Below, piece after piece: positions 19,478-28,951 of a stretch of 64,000 nucleotides of DNA (position 1 is the first letter of the stretch; each line of letters starts with the position of its first letter). Under the pieces are notes generated by a model, which had not been told where the DNA came from, did no database searches, and saw nothing but the letters and a program-made list of their open reading frames with translations. The position numbers were made by a program, and so were the translations under genes. Source of the DNA: an uncultured Opitutaceae bacterium. GTDB lineage: Bacteria > Verrucomicrobiota > Verrucomicrobiia > Opitutales > Opitutaceae. The stretch covers positions 1 to 64,000 of the forward strand of contig CALFXL010000019.1 in NCBI GenBank assembly GCA_937958045.1. The letters are read 5' to 3'.

Positions 19478-19912
19478 ATGCGCATCGCTGTCATCGCCGA
19501 CACTCACAATCGCCTGCCGTTGAAGCTGCCGCGTCTGCTCGCGCGCGCTGACGAGATCTGGCACCTCGGTGATGTTTGCGAGCCGGACTGTCTCGACGAC
19601 ATCGAATATCTCGGCCCGCCGCTGCGGGTCGTGCGCGGCAACAATGACTTTCACCCGTGGCCGCTCACGCTGCGTTTTGAACGCGAGGGTCTTCGTTTCC
19701 ATCTTGAACACATCCCGCCGACGCGCGCCCCGGGCGAGTGCGATTGCGTGCTCCATGGCCACACGCATGTGCCGCGCGACGAAGAACTCTTCGGCATGCG
19801 CTGGCTAAATCCCGGCGCCGTCTCGCTGGCCCATCGCGGCGCGCCTGCGAGCTTCGCATGGCTCACGCTCGAAAAGGACCGCCCGCTTCGCTGGGAACTC
19901 GTGCTGCTGTGA
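19478..19912 (+). CDS. YfcE/MJ0936-type metallophosphoesterase
   Basis: A 144-residue calcineurin-like phosphodiesterase of the short YfcE class. Metal-binding motifs appear in order: DTHN (residues 9-12), HLGD, RGNND and GHTH. Such enzymes hydrolyse phosphodiesters with two metal ions; the natural substrate is unknown. The start is the ATG at 19478 (MRIAVIADTHN). It is followed 73 bases later by the metallopeptidase gene on the same strand. Confidence 0.88.
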   Translation: MRIAVIADTHNRLPLKLPRLLARADEIWHLGDVCEPDCLDDIEYLGPPLRVVRGNNDFHPWPLTLRFEREGLRFHLEHIPPTRAPGECDCVLHGHTHVPRDEELFGMRWLNPGAVSLAHRGAPASFAWLTLEKDRPLRWELVLL

Positions 19913-19985
19913 GCGTCTCCCTGCACGTGCGAATCAACAACGCGCTGGATTCGGCGGCGCGAACTTCGTTTAGTCGGCGCGCACC

Positions 19986-20759
19986 GTGAGCGACGCTTTT
20001 CAACAGAGTTTATTCGACGCCTTCGCGCCCGAAGCCGGCGTGCACAAAGGTCCGCCCGACACGCCTGCGCACGACTCGGTGATTTTCGAACGCAGCGCAC
20101 GCGCCACACGTTATCGTCTCACGCTGCGTCGTGATGGTGTCGCCGTTGCCACGATCCCGCTCAGCGGCACCGAACGCGATGCACGCCGCTTTGTGGAGCA
20201 ACATCGCGACTGGCTCGAGCGCGCGCGCGAACGTCAACGTTTGCGTCCCCGCGGGTCCACGGTATGGACGCTCGGAACGCACATTCTCTGGCGCGGCGAA
20301 CTCGTCGAAATTCGCAAACACGCCTCGCCCGAGAAAACGCTTTTGACCGCTGAGTCGCGTCCGTGCGTCGCGGTCGGCCACGACATTTTTCGTGTCAGCG
20401 GTTTCAACGGCGATCTTCGCCCCACCCTCGAAGCGCATTTTCTTCGCCGCGCAAAAATCGAACTGCCTGCACGCACGTGGGAACTCGCCGCGGAGACGGG
20501 CGTGGACGTGAAAGAAGTCAGCGTGCGCAATCAACGCACGCGCTGGGGTTCGTGCTCATCGAGCGGCGTGATCTCGCTCAACTGGCGCCTCATCCAGACG
20601 CCCGCATCCGTGCGCGATTACATTATTTATCACGAGCTCATGCATCTGCGGGAGATGAACCATTCCGCGCGTTTTTGGGCGCGTGTGGAAGAAGTGTGCC
20701 CCGCCTGGCGCGACGCCGAACGCTGGCTCAAACAAAACGGCTCGCTGCTCGGCCTCTGA
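19986..20759 (+). CDS. YgjP-like zinc metallopeptidase (DUF45)
   Basis: A 257-residue protein whose C-terminal domain carries HELMHLREMNHSARFW, the zinc motif of the YgjP/DUF45 family, preceded by the family block RNQRTRWGSCSSSGVISLNWRL. The N-terminal region (VIFERSARATRYRLTLRRDG) is the usual beta-rich lead-in. It is predicted to be cytosolic and of unknown substrate. The start codon is a GTG at 19986. Its stop is 18 bases from the convergent FKBP gene. Confidence 0.88.
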   Translation: MSDAFQQSLFDAFAPEAGVHKGPPDTPAHDSVIFERSARATRYRLTLRRDGVAVATIPLSGTERDARRFVEQHRDWLERARERQRLRPRGSTVWTLGTHILWRGELVEIRKHASPEKTLLTAESRPCVAVGHDIFRVSGFNGDLRPTLEAHFLRRAKIELPARTWELAAETGVDVKEVSVRNQRTRWGSCSSSGVISLNWRLIQTPASVRDYIIYHELMHLREMNHSARFWARVEEVCPAWRDAERWLKQNGSLLGL

Positions 20760-20777
20760 TCGCGGAGGGCGCGACGA

Positions 20778-21329
20778 TCACTGCGGAGCGCCGGTGCCTT
20801 CGCGATACACGCCGTCGATCCCGAGAAGTTCGACGTCGAACACGAGCGTGGCGCGGCCGGGAATCTCACGGCGGCCTTTTTCGCCGTACGCGAGCCAGTA
20901 CGGCACGATCAACGTGCGTTTTTCGCCCGTGCGCATCGTCGAAAACGCTTCGTCCCAACCGGCGATCACGCGATTGAACCCGACCTGAAAATTAAACGGC
21001 GCGCCTTTGTCGTACGACGAATCGAACTTCCGCCCGTCGAGAAACGTGCCCGTGTAATGCACCGACACGATTTGGCCGCGAAACGGCGTCGGGCCTTCGC
21101 CTGGTTGGCGCACGATGTACATCAGACCGCTCTCCGTCGTGATCACGCCGGGAAAACGTTGTTCGATGATTTGTTTGTCTTCGTCGCTCATCGAAGGCGA
21201 GAGGGCGGCGCGCATCGCGGCGTTGATGGGCTTGCCCGGATTTTTGCGGGCAAAAATCCCCGAGCGGACGCCGATGGCGATCGTCACCAAACAAACCGCC
21301 AGCAGGGCGAGATAGAAAACACTGCGCAT
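20778..21329 (-). CDS. Membrane-anchored FKBP-type peptidyl-prolyl isomerase
   Basis: 183 residues. An N-terminal hydrophobic helix (residues 2-25) anchors or exports the protein, followed by a linker and an FKBP domain at about 70-172. The domain shows VHYTGTFLDGRKFDSSYDKG, FQVGFNRVIAGWDEAFSTM and YGEKGRREIPGRATLVFDVELL, the substrate-pocket blocks of the family. It would assist protein folding in the periplasm. The ATG at 21329 was chosen because it gives a compact signal anchor. moaA lies 51 bases upstream on the same strand. Confidence 0.88.
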   Translation of the reverse strand: MRSVFYLALLAVCLVTIAIGVRSGIFARKNPGKPINAAMRAALSPSMSDEDKQIIEQRFPGVITTESGLMYIVRQPGEGPTPFRGQIVSVHYTGTFLDGRKFDSSYDKGAPFNFQVGFNRVIAGWDEAFSTMRTGEKRTLIVPYWLAYGEKGRREIPGRATLVFDVELLGIDGVYREGTGAPQ

Positions 21330-21380
21330 ATCGTCGCTCACAAAGACGCGCCCTGCCCATCGAGGCAAGCGGCACGCCGC

Positions 21381-22442
21381 TCAACCGCCGAGATAACTCA
21401 TCTCCGGCTTCGCAACGATCTCCCCACGCGCGAGCCGCTCGGCGCGCTCGTCGGAGTAGCGATCGCGACGTCCCGACCACACGCGCGCGACGAACGCTTT
21501 CAATCGCTCGTCGTCCGCACCCGCGCGCAACTCGCCGAGCACGTCGTGGCCGATGCCGCTGAATAAACACGTGTGCAACTTCCCGTCGGCAGAGAGACGC
21601 GCGCGGTTGCAGTCGCGGCAAAACGGTTCCGTCACCGCGCTGATCAAACCGATTTCGCCCGCGCCGTCGCGATAACGATAACGCGCCGCGACTTCGCCGC
21701 GATACGCGGGCTCGAGTGGTTCGAGCGGCCAAAGCGCATGCAAGCGCTCCACAATTTCGCGCGCGGGTACGACCGCGGCGTTGCGCCAGCCGTTGTGATT
21801 GCCGACGTCCATGAACTCGATGAAGCGCAACGTGAGTCCGCGATCGCGCGCCCACGCCGCCATCGTCTCGATGCCCGCATCGTTCACGCCACGCTGCACG
21901 ACGGTGTTTATTTTCACCGCAAATCCGCACGCGCGCGCTTCCTCGATGCCGCGCAGCACGCGCTCAGGGCCAAGGCCCACGCCGTTCATGCGCCCCGCGA
22001 TTTCGGGGTCGAGACTGTCGAGCGACACGTTGAGTCGATCGAGCCCCGCGGCTCGCAGCGCCGGCGCGTATTTTTCGAGGAACCAACCATTCGTCGTCAG
22101 CGCGACGTCGGGCACGCGCAGTTCGTTTTTGATGACACGCACGAGTGCCGGCACATCGCGTCGCAGGAGCGGTTCGCCGCCGGTGATGCGCAGTTTCTCC
22201 ACACCGAGTCCGACAAACGCGCGCAGCATGCGCACGAGTTCGTCGAACGTCATCAACTGCGGATCGCGCAAAAACGCATGACCCGGTCCAAACAACTCCG
22301 CGGGCATGCAGTACGGGCAACGAAATTGGCAGCGGTCCGTCACCGACACGCGCAGATCGCGCAGCGGCCGCCCGAGCTGGTCGCGCAATGCGGACGAAGC
22401 AGGAGCGGGCATCGGAGGCTGCGGCGCGGCGCCGGAATTCAT
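21381..22442 (-). CDS. moaA: GTP 3',8-cyclase MoaA (molybdenum cofactor step 1)
   Basis: A 353-residue radical SAM enzyme converting GTP to 3',8-cyclo-GTP in molybdopterin synthesis. The N-terminal cluster motif is CQFRCPYC, followed by the SAM-binding ITGGEPLLR. The C-terminal second cluster is built from CRDCNR and a later cysteine in LHTCLF. The protein ends in Gly-Gly, a conserved MoaA feature needed for activity. moaC and other cofactor genes are not in the window. It lies upstream of the FKBP gene and 52 bases downstream of the TlpA-like gene, on the same strand. Confidence 0.93.
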   Translation of the reverse strand: MNSGAAPQPPMPAPASSALRDQLGRPLRDLRVSVTDRCQFRCPYCMPAELFGPGHAFLRDPQLMTFDELVRMLRAFVGLGVEKLRITGGEPLLRRDVPALVRVIKNELRVPDVALTTNGWFLEKYAPALRAAGLDRLNVSLDSLDPEIAGRMNGVGLGPERVLRGIEEARACGFAVKINTVVQRGVNDAGIETMAAWARDRGLTLRFIEFMDVGNHNGWRNAAVVPAREIVERLHALWPLEPLEPAYRGEVAARYRYRDGAGEIGLISAVTEPFCRDCNRARLSADGKLHTCLFSGIGHDVLGELRAGADDERLKAFVARVWSGRRDRYSDERAERLARGEIVAKPEMSYLGG

Positions 22443-22494
22443 GGCGACACGATCCTGCGCTCGCGGCGCGGCGTAAAGCTGTTCCCGAGCGATT

Positions 22495-23019
22495 TCACAG
22501 GAGCGGTTTCACCAGCGCTTCAAGTTCGTCGATGTGCGCGGTGCCGCTTTTGCGGAAACGTAAGCGGCCTTCGCGATCGATCACGAAGGTCGTGGGAATC
22601 GCCTCGAAATTTCCAAACGCTTCCACTTCCGAGAATCCGGCGATCGCGATCGGATAGTTGATACCGTGTTTCGCCACGAAGTCCTTCACTTCATTCAAAG
22701 GCCGACGATCGAGTGAAAGTCCCACGATCACGAAACGATCGGAACCGAGTTTTTTCTGCAGCTCGATGTAGCCGGGAATCTCGGCGAGACATGGAGCGCA
22801 CCACGTCGCCCAGAAATCGATGACGACGACTTTGCCACGCAGAGAATCGGAGCTGATGGAGTTGCCGTTGAGATCGACGAGCGACCATGTCGGAGCGGCG
22901 GGCGCATCGGCGACGGTTTCGTAACGCGGATCGGCGGGTTGTCGCTTACAAGCGACACCGAGCGAGGCGATGGCCAGTAACAGCACACCGAGGCAGGAGC
23001 GAAGTTGTCGTTGTGTCAT
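22495..23019 (-). CDS. TlpA-like thiol-disulfide oxidoreductase lipoprotein
   Basis: 174 residues with a lipoprotein signal (lipobox LGVAC, lipidated Cys near residue 24) and a thioredoxin fold of the TlpA/AhpC-TSA type. The active site is WATWCAPCLAEIPG, and the cis-proline region is EAIPTTFVIDREG. It should reduce or shuffle thiols at the periplasmic face of a membrane, for example in cytochrome c maturation. It lies between the glycosyltransferase and moaA genes on the same strand with about 50-base gaps, so co-transcription is possible but a functional link is not obvious. Confidence 0.9.
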   Translation of the reverse strand: MTQRQLRSCLGVLLLAIASLGVACKRQPADPRYETVADAPAAPTWSLVDLNGNSISSDSLRGKVVVIDFWATWCAPCLAEIPGYIELQKKLGSDRFVIVGLSLDRRPLNEVKDFVAKHGINYPIAIAGFSEVEAFGNFEAIPTTFVIDREGRLRFRKSGTAHIDELEALVKPLL

Positions 23020-23071
23020 GATCGTTCTACGCCGGCCGCGCTCCCGACACGCGAAGAAATCTCCGGAGCGT

Positions 23072-24553
23072 TCAGGCGTTCGACGGGCGCGGACGAGGAA
23101 GCAGGTCCGGTACCGAGAGCGCCGCGATGCCGAGGAAGCCGATGGCTTTCAAGGTCAGCGTGATGGCGATATCGGTTTCGTGGTGATTGTGGAAATAAAT
23201 CGCGCCGCCGAGCATGATCAGGCCGAGGATCACTTCGACCGTCGTCACGACGGTGAAAACCATGCGACTGCGGAGTTTTTTCATCACGCCGCCGACGCTC
23301 GCTTCGCGTCCGCCTTTTGGCGTGCGCACAAATTCGCCGCCGATCGTGAACATGCCTTCGATCACCGCCGCGCAACAGGTCACGCTCATCGCAAGGCCAA
23401 ACGCGAGCAGCACGGGTGAAGCCACGAGCCAGAGCGCGCCGTCTTTCCATTGGCGTGCGCGGAAATACTGACTCGTGATGTACAGGATCACCGTGGTGCC
23501 GCCCGTGAGCACGACCGAGAGCGGATTGAGCACAAACCAGATGCCGGTGAGCTCGATTTTTTCGGCGAAATACAGATACGGCACGAAGAGGATCGCGAAG
23601 GTCACGAGCAGCGGATGGATGAAACCGGTCGTGAGGTGGAAAAATGCCTCGCGTTTCACGCGCGCAGGCAGATCGCTCGCGAAGATTTCGCGGAGTTGTT
23701 TGCGCGCGACTTGGATGCCGCCCTTGGTCCAGCGGTATTGCTGCGATTTAAACGCCGTGAGTTTTTCCGGCAGCTCCGACGGCACGGTGTAATCGCTCAG
23801 ATAAACGAACTTCCAGCCGCGACGTTGCGCGCGATAGCTCGCATCGAGATCTTCCGTGACTGTATCCGCGGACCAACTACCGGCATCTTCAAGCGAGGCG
23901 CGGCGCCACACGCCCGCGGTTCCGTTGAAATTGAAAAACAATCCGCTGCCAAAACGCGCCGCTTGCTCCACCACGAAGTGCGCATCGAGGAAGATGCCTT
24001 GGAAACGTGTGAGCAAACTCGCACGGCGATTGCTGAACTCCCAACGCGCTTGCACCACGCCGACACGCGGATCGCTGAAGTACGGCATCGCTTGCTCGAG
24101 AAAATCCGGCGCGGGACGGAAGTCCGCGTCGAACACCGCGCAAAACTCCGCGTCGGTCAGCGTCATGCCATATGCGAGCGCGCCGGCTTTGTAACCTTCG
24201 CGATGCGGACGACGCACATGGCGCACATTGGCGGCGAGGGCGGGATTTTTTTCGAGCCAGCGTGTGATGATCTCCGAGGTTTCATCGGTCGAATCATCAA
24301 GGATTTGGATTTCCAATAAACCTTCCGGCCAGCGCAGTCGCGTCACACGTTCGAGCAGCCCTTCGATCATCAACGGCTCGTTGTAGAGCGGACACTGCAC
24401 ACACACGCGCGGCAGCGTTCCGACCCAAGGCGCGGGCTTGGCGGGTTTGCGCGCATGGCGCACGTACATCCAAAGCACTTTTAAGCGATGAGCGGCGAAG
24501 CCGATCATCCCCGCGAGGGTGATTGCGTACAGCGTAAGCACGAAGGCTGACAT
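23072..24553 (-). CDS. Membrane glycosyltransferase family 2, cellulose/glucomannan-synthase-like
   Basis: 493 residues: an N-terminal membrane helix, a cytosolic GT-A domain and four or so C-terminal membrane helices. The processive GT2 motifs are all present: ILDDSTDET, FDADFRPAPDF, TEDLDASYRAQ and QQYRWTKGG. The layout matches CESA/CslA-like synthases, which extend and extrude a beta-linked polysaccharide. No BcsB, BcsC or PilZ partner is nearby, so the product cannot be named. The start is the ATG at 24553. Confidence 0.88.
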   Translation of the reverse strand: MSAFVLTLYAITLAGMIGFAAHRLKVLWMYVRHARKPAKPAPWVGTLPRVCVQCPLYNEPLMIEGLLERVTRLRWPEGLLEIQILDDSTDETSEIITRWLEKNPALAANVRHVRRPHREGYKAGALAYGMTLTDAEFCAVFDADFRPAPDFLEQAMPYFSDPRVGVVQARWEFSNRRASLLTRFQGIFLDAHFVVEQAARFGSGLFFNFNGTAGVWRRASLEDAGSWSADTVTEDLDASYRAQRRGWKFVYLSDYTVPSELPEKLTAFKSQQYRWTKGGIQVARKQLREIFASDLPARVKREAFFHLTTGFIHPLLVTFAILFVPYLYFAEKIELTGIWFVLNPLSVVLTGGTTVILYITSQYFRARQWKDGALWLVASPVLLAFGLAMSVTCCAAVIEGMFTIGGEFVRTPKGGREASVGGVMKKLRSRMVFTVVTTVEVILGLIMLGGAIYFHNHHETDIAITLTLKAIGFLGIAALSVPDLLPRPRPSNA

Positions 24554-24648
24554 AGATAAGCGTCAATAAGCTCGGAGCCCGCCCGACATCGTCAAGCAGG
24601 CTCCCTGCAAATCGCTGACCGACAGATGAATTGAGAAAAGGTGCGGCG

Positions 24649-25545
24649 TTAACTCGTCACCGCCGACAAATCCATATTCAGCACTTCGATGAATTTCTTC
24701 ATGGCCGGCGTGAGCACGCGGCCTTTGCGATGCAAGATCGCCAGCGGGCGGGAAAATTCCTTGCCCTTAAACGGCACGATCGCGAGCGAGCCTTGCTTGG
24801 CCTCTTGCAAGACAGTGGCTTGAGGCACGATTGCGATGCCGTGGTCGATTTCGACCGCGCGTTTCACCGTTTCGATGTTGTCGAACTCCATCACCGGTTC
24901 GATCTCGAGCTTGTTGTCGCGGAAGATCTGGTCGACCGCCTTGCGGGTCGGAATATCGGGGTCGAATCCGATAAATTTCTGGCCGATAAGGGATTTCAAC
25001 TCCACTTCGCCGAGTTTCGCCAACTCGTGCGACGGGTGCGTGATGAGCACCAGACGATCTTCGCGGAAAGGGATCAGCTCCACTTGACGCGCTTTCACCG
25101 GGAAGGCGACGAGGCCGAAGTCCACGGAATTGTGCAAAATATCTTCATAAACCAGGTTCGAGCGACGGTACTCGACCCGCACGTTGACCGAGGGGAAGTC
25201 ATGCAAGAACCGCTTGATGTAGGGCGGCAACTCGTGGAGCCCGATCGAATAAATCGTGGAGATGCGGATCGTGCCGCTGATGACCTTTTTCATCTCCTGG
25301 AGCTCGCTCAGGAGCTTTTCGTACTGGTGAAGAACTTCCTTCGCCGTCTCGTACACCCGCTGCCCTTCGCGCGTGAGTTGGAACTGCTTTTGACTGCGGT
25401 CAATCAGCAGGGTCTTAAAATGGCGTTCCATCGCCCGCGCTTGCTGGCTCACCGCAGACTGCGTGATACCGTTTATTTTGGCGGACTTTGAAAAGCTCTT
25501 GGTCTCGACGAGATCCGCGAAGATTTTGAAGTTCTCTATTTGCAT
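24649..25545 (-). CDS. LysR-type transcriptional regulator
   Basis: A 298-residue regulator. The N-terminal winged helix-turn-helix (residues 1-60) reads FKIFADLVETKSFSKSAKINGITQSAVSQQARAMERHF in family style, here quoted only in part: ITQSAVSQQARAMERHF is the recognition helix region. A two-lobed effector domain follows from about residue 90. It is divergent from the yggS-like gene, with only 68 bases between their starts, so it may control that gene or itself. The effector is unknown; sulfur- or redox-sensing CysB/CbbR-like regulators are the nearest in style. Confidence 0.88.
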   Translation of the reverse strand: MQIENFKIFADLVETKSFSKSAKINGITQSAVSQQARAMERHFKTLLIDRSQKQFQLTREGQRVYETAKEVLHQYEKLLSELQEMKKVISGTIRISTIYSIGLHELPPYIKRFLHDFPSVNVRVEYRRSNLVYEDILHNSVDFGLVAFPVKARQVELIPFREDRLVLITHPSHELAKLGEVELKSLIGQKFIGFDPDIPTRKAVDQIFRDNKLEIEPVMEFDNIETVKRAVEIDHGIAIVPQATVLQEAKQGSLAIVPFKGKEFSRPLAILHRKGRVLTPAMKKFIEVLNMDLSAVTS

Positions 25546-25613
25546 GGTGCTACCTGACCCTCTCGGGCATAATGTTTTCTAATCACCACGCAATCTCATA
25601 AAACAATTTTCCC

Positions 25614-26309
25614 ATGATCTCGTACCAAGCGTTTCTAATCCAACTAGAAGAAACTCGCTTGCGCATCCGGACCGCTTGTGAACGCGCCGGCCGCTCGCCC
25701 GACGAGGTCCGCTTGCTTCCGGTTACCAAAACCCACCCCGCCGCCGCCGCCGAATACGTCGCGCAAGCCGGTTTGCCCGCTGTCGGTGAAAATCGTGTGC
25801 AAGAAGCCGCCGAGAAGCGCGCACAGGTCCAAGCACCCGACCTCCGCTGGGATTTGATCGGACATCTTCAATCCAACAAAGCCCGTCTCGCCGCCCGCAC
25901 CTTCGACCGCATCCAGAGTGTGGATCGTGAAAAGCTCCTCGCTCCGCTCGACCAGGCCGCGGGCGAACTGGACAAGACGCTCGAGATTTTTCTCCAGATC
26001 AACGCCGGCTACGATCCCGCGAAGTTCGGCGCCGATCCGGCCGATGCACCGCGTCTGCTCGAAGCCGCTTTGCGCTGCCCAAACCTCCGCGTCACCGGCC
26101 TCATGACGATCGCGCCGCTCTCCGACGACCCCGCCGTGGCCGAGCGCACGTTTGCGCATCTTCGGACTATTCGCGACGACCTCGCCGCGCGTTTCCAGAC
26201 ACCGCTGCCCGAATTATCGATGGGCATGAGTGGCGATCTTGAAGTGGCGATCGCCGCAGGCAGCACGATCGTCCGCGTGGGCACCGCATTATTTGGCACC
26301 CGCGAATAA
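25614..26309 (+). CDS. YggS/PLPBP-family pyridoxal phosphate homeostasis protein
   Basis: A 231-residue single-domain alanine-racemase-like fold protein. The PLP-binding lysine is K39 in LLPVTKTHP. Family blocks GENRVQEAAEK, WDLIGHLQSNKAR and LSMGMSGDLEVAIAAGSTIVRVGTALFG are clear. These proteins bind PLP without known enzymatic activity and buffer vitamin B6 and amino-acid pools. It has no pilT or sep neighbours here. The start is the ATG at 25614. Confidence 0.92.
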   Translation: MISYQAFLIQLEETRLRIRTACERAGRSPDEVRLLPVTKTHPAAAAEYVAQAGLPAVGENRVQEAAEKRAQVQAPDLRWDLIGHLQSNKARLAARTFDRIQSVDREKLLAPLDQAAGELDKTLEIFLQINAGYDPAKFGADPADAPRLLEAALRCPNLRVTGLMTIAPLSDDPAVAERTFAHLRTIRDDLAARFQTPLPELSMGMSGDLEVAIAAGSTIVRVGTALFGTRE

Positions 26310-26393
26310 GTTTTTGGCCGCCGTCAAGTCATCGCCGCCGCGAGCCGATATCAGGTTGCGGGCGAAACAAATTCGCCTTCCCTGATCACCATC

Positions 26394-27260
26394 GTGAAAC
26401 CGGCCAGGCTCAATCCCGAGATCGAAAGCGCGTTGTTGAGCCTCCTCGACGACACGCAGCCCGCCGTCCGTCGCGCCCTCCTCGCCCATTTTCAAACGCA
26501 CAGCGCGGCCTCGGCCGCTTTTCTCAAGGAAGTCGCCGCGGGCAAAAACCGTCTCCTCGCATGGCACGCGCGCTGGTTTTTGGACGAATTGAAATTCTCC
26601 GACCCGGCTTCGGAATTCAAAACCTTCATCCGCTCGCTCAACTACGAGCTCGAAACCGGCGCCCTCCTCCTCGCGCGCACGCAATCACCCAATCTCGACG
26701 TCGGCGCCTGCTGCAACCAACTCGACGAAATCTCGCAGCGCTGCCGCGAACTCATCGTCGAGCCGATGTCGTTGCGCGACCAATGCCGCGCGATCAATCG
26801 CGTGCTTTTTCATGAGTACGGGTTTCGCGGCAATCACGAGAACTACACCGACCCGGCGAACAGCTTCATCGATCAAGTGCTTGAGCGCCGCAAGGGCCTG
26901 CCGATTTCGCTGAGCATCGTTTATCTGCTCATCGGACACCGGCTCGGTCTCAGCCTCGAACCCGTCGGTTTGCCCGGCCACTTCGTCATCGGCTGCTATC
27001 AGGAAGACACGCCGTTTTTCATCGACGCATTTGAGCAAGGCGCGTTTCGCAGCCCGAACGACCTCTTCCTCATCCTGCGCAGTCATCACATCGAGCCGAA
27101 GATCTCCGATCTCGCGCCGATGCCCGTGCGCGAAGTCCTGTGCCGCTGCTGCCGCAATCTCGTCCATCATTACACACTCGCGGGCGACGAAGCGCATGCG
27201 GCGCTGTTCGCGGAGTTCGTCGACGAGTTCGACGCCGCCTACGAACGCAATCTCCACTGA
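26394..27260 (+). CDS. SirB1-like transglutaminase-fold protein
   Basis: 288 residues, GTG start. The core block FIDQVLERRKGLPISLSIVYLLIGHRLGL, quoted in part as RRKGLPISLSIVYL, then LPGHFVIGCY and FFIDAFEQGA, identifies the SirB1/transglutaminase-core-2 family. The His and Asp of the triad region are present, but the usual Cys position appears to be Ser, as in many family members, so enzymatic activity is doubtful. A C-terminal helical region (about 220-288) follows. It is followed 62 bases later by aroE on the same strand. Confidence 0.82.
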   Translation: MKPARLNPEIESALLSLLDDTQPAVRRALLAHFQTHSAASAAFLKEVAAGKNRLLAWHARWFLDELKFSDPASEFKTFIRSLNYELETGALLLARTQSPNLDVGACCNQLDEISQRCRELIVEPMSLRDQCRAINRVLFHEYGFRGNHENYTDPANSFIDQVLERRKGLPISLSIVYLLIGHRLGLSLEPVGLPGHFVIGCYQEDTPFFIDAFEQGAFRSPNDLFLILRSHHIEPKISDLAPMPVREVLCRCCRNLVHHYTLAGDEAHAALFAEFVDEFDAAYERNLH

Positions 27261-27322
27261 GCGCGTCCGCCGTTTGCGCGCAATCTCGCGGCGCGGTGTG
27301 CGTTCGGCGCTCGACGCGACCC

Positions 27323-28312
27323 ATGCGAGGCATTCAGTTCAACCAAACTCCGATGCCTCCGTCGAAAGACACGTACACGACCGCCGACCTCGATCACTGG
27401 GATTTCCAAGGCACCGCGCTCGCCGTGGTCGGCCACCCGATCAAACACTCGATCAGCCCGTCGATGCACAACGCCGCGCTCGCTGCGCTGGCCCGCACCG
27501 ATGCGCGTTTCGCGGATTGGAAGTACTTCCGTTTCGACGTGCCGCCCGAGGAGCTCCCCGCCGCGCTCGAGCGTTTTCATCAGAAAGGTTTTCGCGGACT
27601 GAACCTCACCGTTCCGCACAAGGTCATCGCGTTTAACGAACTCAAACTCGCGGGCACCCAGGCGCGCAGCGGCGATCCCACCGCGCACCACACCGTCGAT
27701 CGCGCCGCGCAGCCGATCGGCGCCGTCAACACACTGCATCGCACCGACACCGGCTGGCACGGCCACAACACTGATGGCTACGGCCTCGCCGCCGCCGTCA
27801 ACGAAACGCTCTCTCGCTCGCTCGATGGCGCGCACGTGATTCTGCTCGGCGCAGGTGGCGCCGCGCGCGGCGCCGCGATCGAGTGCATTCAACGTCGCTG
27901 CACCTCGCTGTGGATCGCCAATCGCACCCGCATCAATCTCGACGCGCTCCTGCTCGATCTCGCGCCGCACGCAGGTCAGGTGCTTCTGCAGGGATTCGAT
28001 CCGCAACAACCGCCCGCCAATCTCCCCGCAGGCGCGCTCGTGATCAACGCCACTTCCGCCGGCCTGCGCGAAAGCGATCCGTTGCCCGTCGATCTGCGCG
28101 CGCTGCCCAAGCCGGCGGGCGTGTACGACATGATCTACAATCCGCCCGAAACACGCCTCCTCGCGCAAGCGCGCGAACTCGGCATCCTCGCCGCCAGCGG
28201 TTTGTCCATGCTGGTGCATCAAGGCGCTCGCGCGCTCGAGATCTGGACGGGGGTGTCCGTGCCGGTCGAGGCGATGCGAACCGCGGCCGAGGGAGCGCTG
28301 CGCCGGTCCTGA
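27323..28312 (+). CDS. aroE: Shikimate dehydrogenase
   Basis: A 329-residue enzyme reducing 3-dehydroshikimate to shikimate with NADPH in aromatic amino-acid synthesis. The substrate motif is HPIKHSISPSMHN, and the catalytic Lys and neighbours are in GLNLTVPHK. NTDGYG and the nucleotide-binding GAGGAARGAA follow, then the C-terminal GLSMLVHQGARALEIWTG. An insertion around residues 115-135 (AGTQARSGDPTAHHTVDRAA) is longer than in E. coli AroE. A start at 27353 (MPPSKD) is an alternative. Its stop is 6 bases from the convergent phosphatase stop. Confidence 0.93.
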   Translation: MRGIQFNQTPMPPSKDTYTTADLDHWDFQGTALAVVGHPIKHSISPSMHNAALAALARTDARFADWKYFRFDVPPEELPAALERFHQKGFRGLNLTVPHKVIAFNELKLAGTQARSGDPTAHHTVDRAAQPIGAVNTLHRTDTGWHGHNTDGYGLAAAVNETLSRSLDGAHVILLGAGGAARGAAIECIQRRCTSLWIANRTRINLDALLLDLAPHAGQVLLQGFDPQQPPANLPAGALVINATSAGLRESDPLPVDLRALPKPAGVYDMIYNPPETRLLAQARELGILAASGLSMLVHQGARALEIWTGVSVPVEAMRTAAEGALRRS

Positions 28313-28313
28313 C

Positions 28314-28334
28314 TGTATTCAGAAACCCACTACA
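28314..28334 (-). repeat. Copy 1 of a 21-base dispersed element (TGTAGT-N10-ATACA)
   Basis: Lies between, and overlaps, the convergent ends of aroE and the HAD phosphatase gene. It shares 18 of 21 bases with the copy at 38585-38605. Outer ends TGTA/TACA are complementary, so a short hairpin is possible. Function unknown. Confidence 0.5.
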
Positions 28335-28951
28335 AACTTCGTCAGCTCGTCCGCGGTCGCAAACGCCGCCTCGGGCTGGTGACTTTGCAGCGTCTCGAAC
28401 CGCGTGAATCCCCAGCTCACCGCACCGAAGGCCACGCCTTCCGCGCGCGCCGCTTCGAGGTCGCGCACTTCGTCGCCGACATAAAGCGCCTCCGCGGGCT
28501 TCACGCCGGCTTTGCGCAACACGCGACGGATGCGCGTGCGTTTTCCAAACAACGCGGCCCCGCCTTCCCAGAAGCGAATGCGCGCCGCGTTTTCCTCGCC
28601 CAAGATACGCCGGATGTTGGCTTCTTTGCTTGAACTCACGATCGAGAGGATGGCGCCACGTTCGTCCAACAAACGCAGCATCTCCGCCACACCGGGAAAC
28701 AACTGGATGCGCTCCGCATCGCGCGCGGCGAGTTTGTGAATGTGCCGGCCGATCGAGGGGAGTTTCCAACGGCTCACGCCCGTGCGCGCCAAGACCGCCG
28801 CAGCGGACTCCGATCGCAGGCTCTCGAGCTCCTCGGAGGAGAGCCGCTTGAATTTATATTTCACCGCCAACTCATCCAGCACCCCGAGAAACCAGGCGAA
28901 CGAATCCGCAAGCGTCCCGTCGAAGTCGAACATCACAAGGCGGTATTTCAT
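28319..28951 (-). CDS. HAD-family hydrolase (phosphoglycolate phosphatase-like)
   Basis: A 210-residue HAD phosphatase. Motif I is FDFDGTLADS (nucleophile Asp9, acid/base Asp11), motif II is in LSIVSSSKE, motif III is the Arg/Lys near KRTRIRRVL, and motif IV is YVGDEVRDLEAA. A helical cap (about residues 18-85) makes it a subclass I enzyme like Gph. The physiological substrate cannot be told from sequence. The ATG at 28951 begins directly with the core strand MKYRLVMFDFDG. Confidence 0.9.
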   Translation of the reverse strand: MKYRLVMFDFDGTLADSFAWFLGVLDELAVKYKFKRLSSEELESLRSESAAAVLARTGVSRWKLPSIGRHIHKLAARDAERIQLFPGVAEMLRLLDERGAILSIVSSSKEANIRRILGEENAARIRFWEGGAALFGKRTRIRRVLRKAGVKPAEALYVGDEVRDLEAARAEGVAFGAVSWGFTRFETLQSHQPEAAFATADELTKFVVGF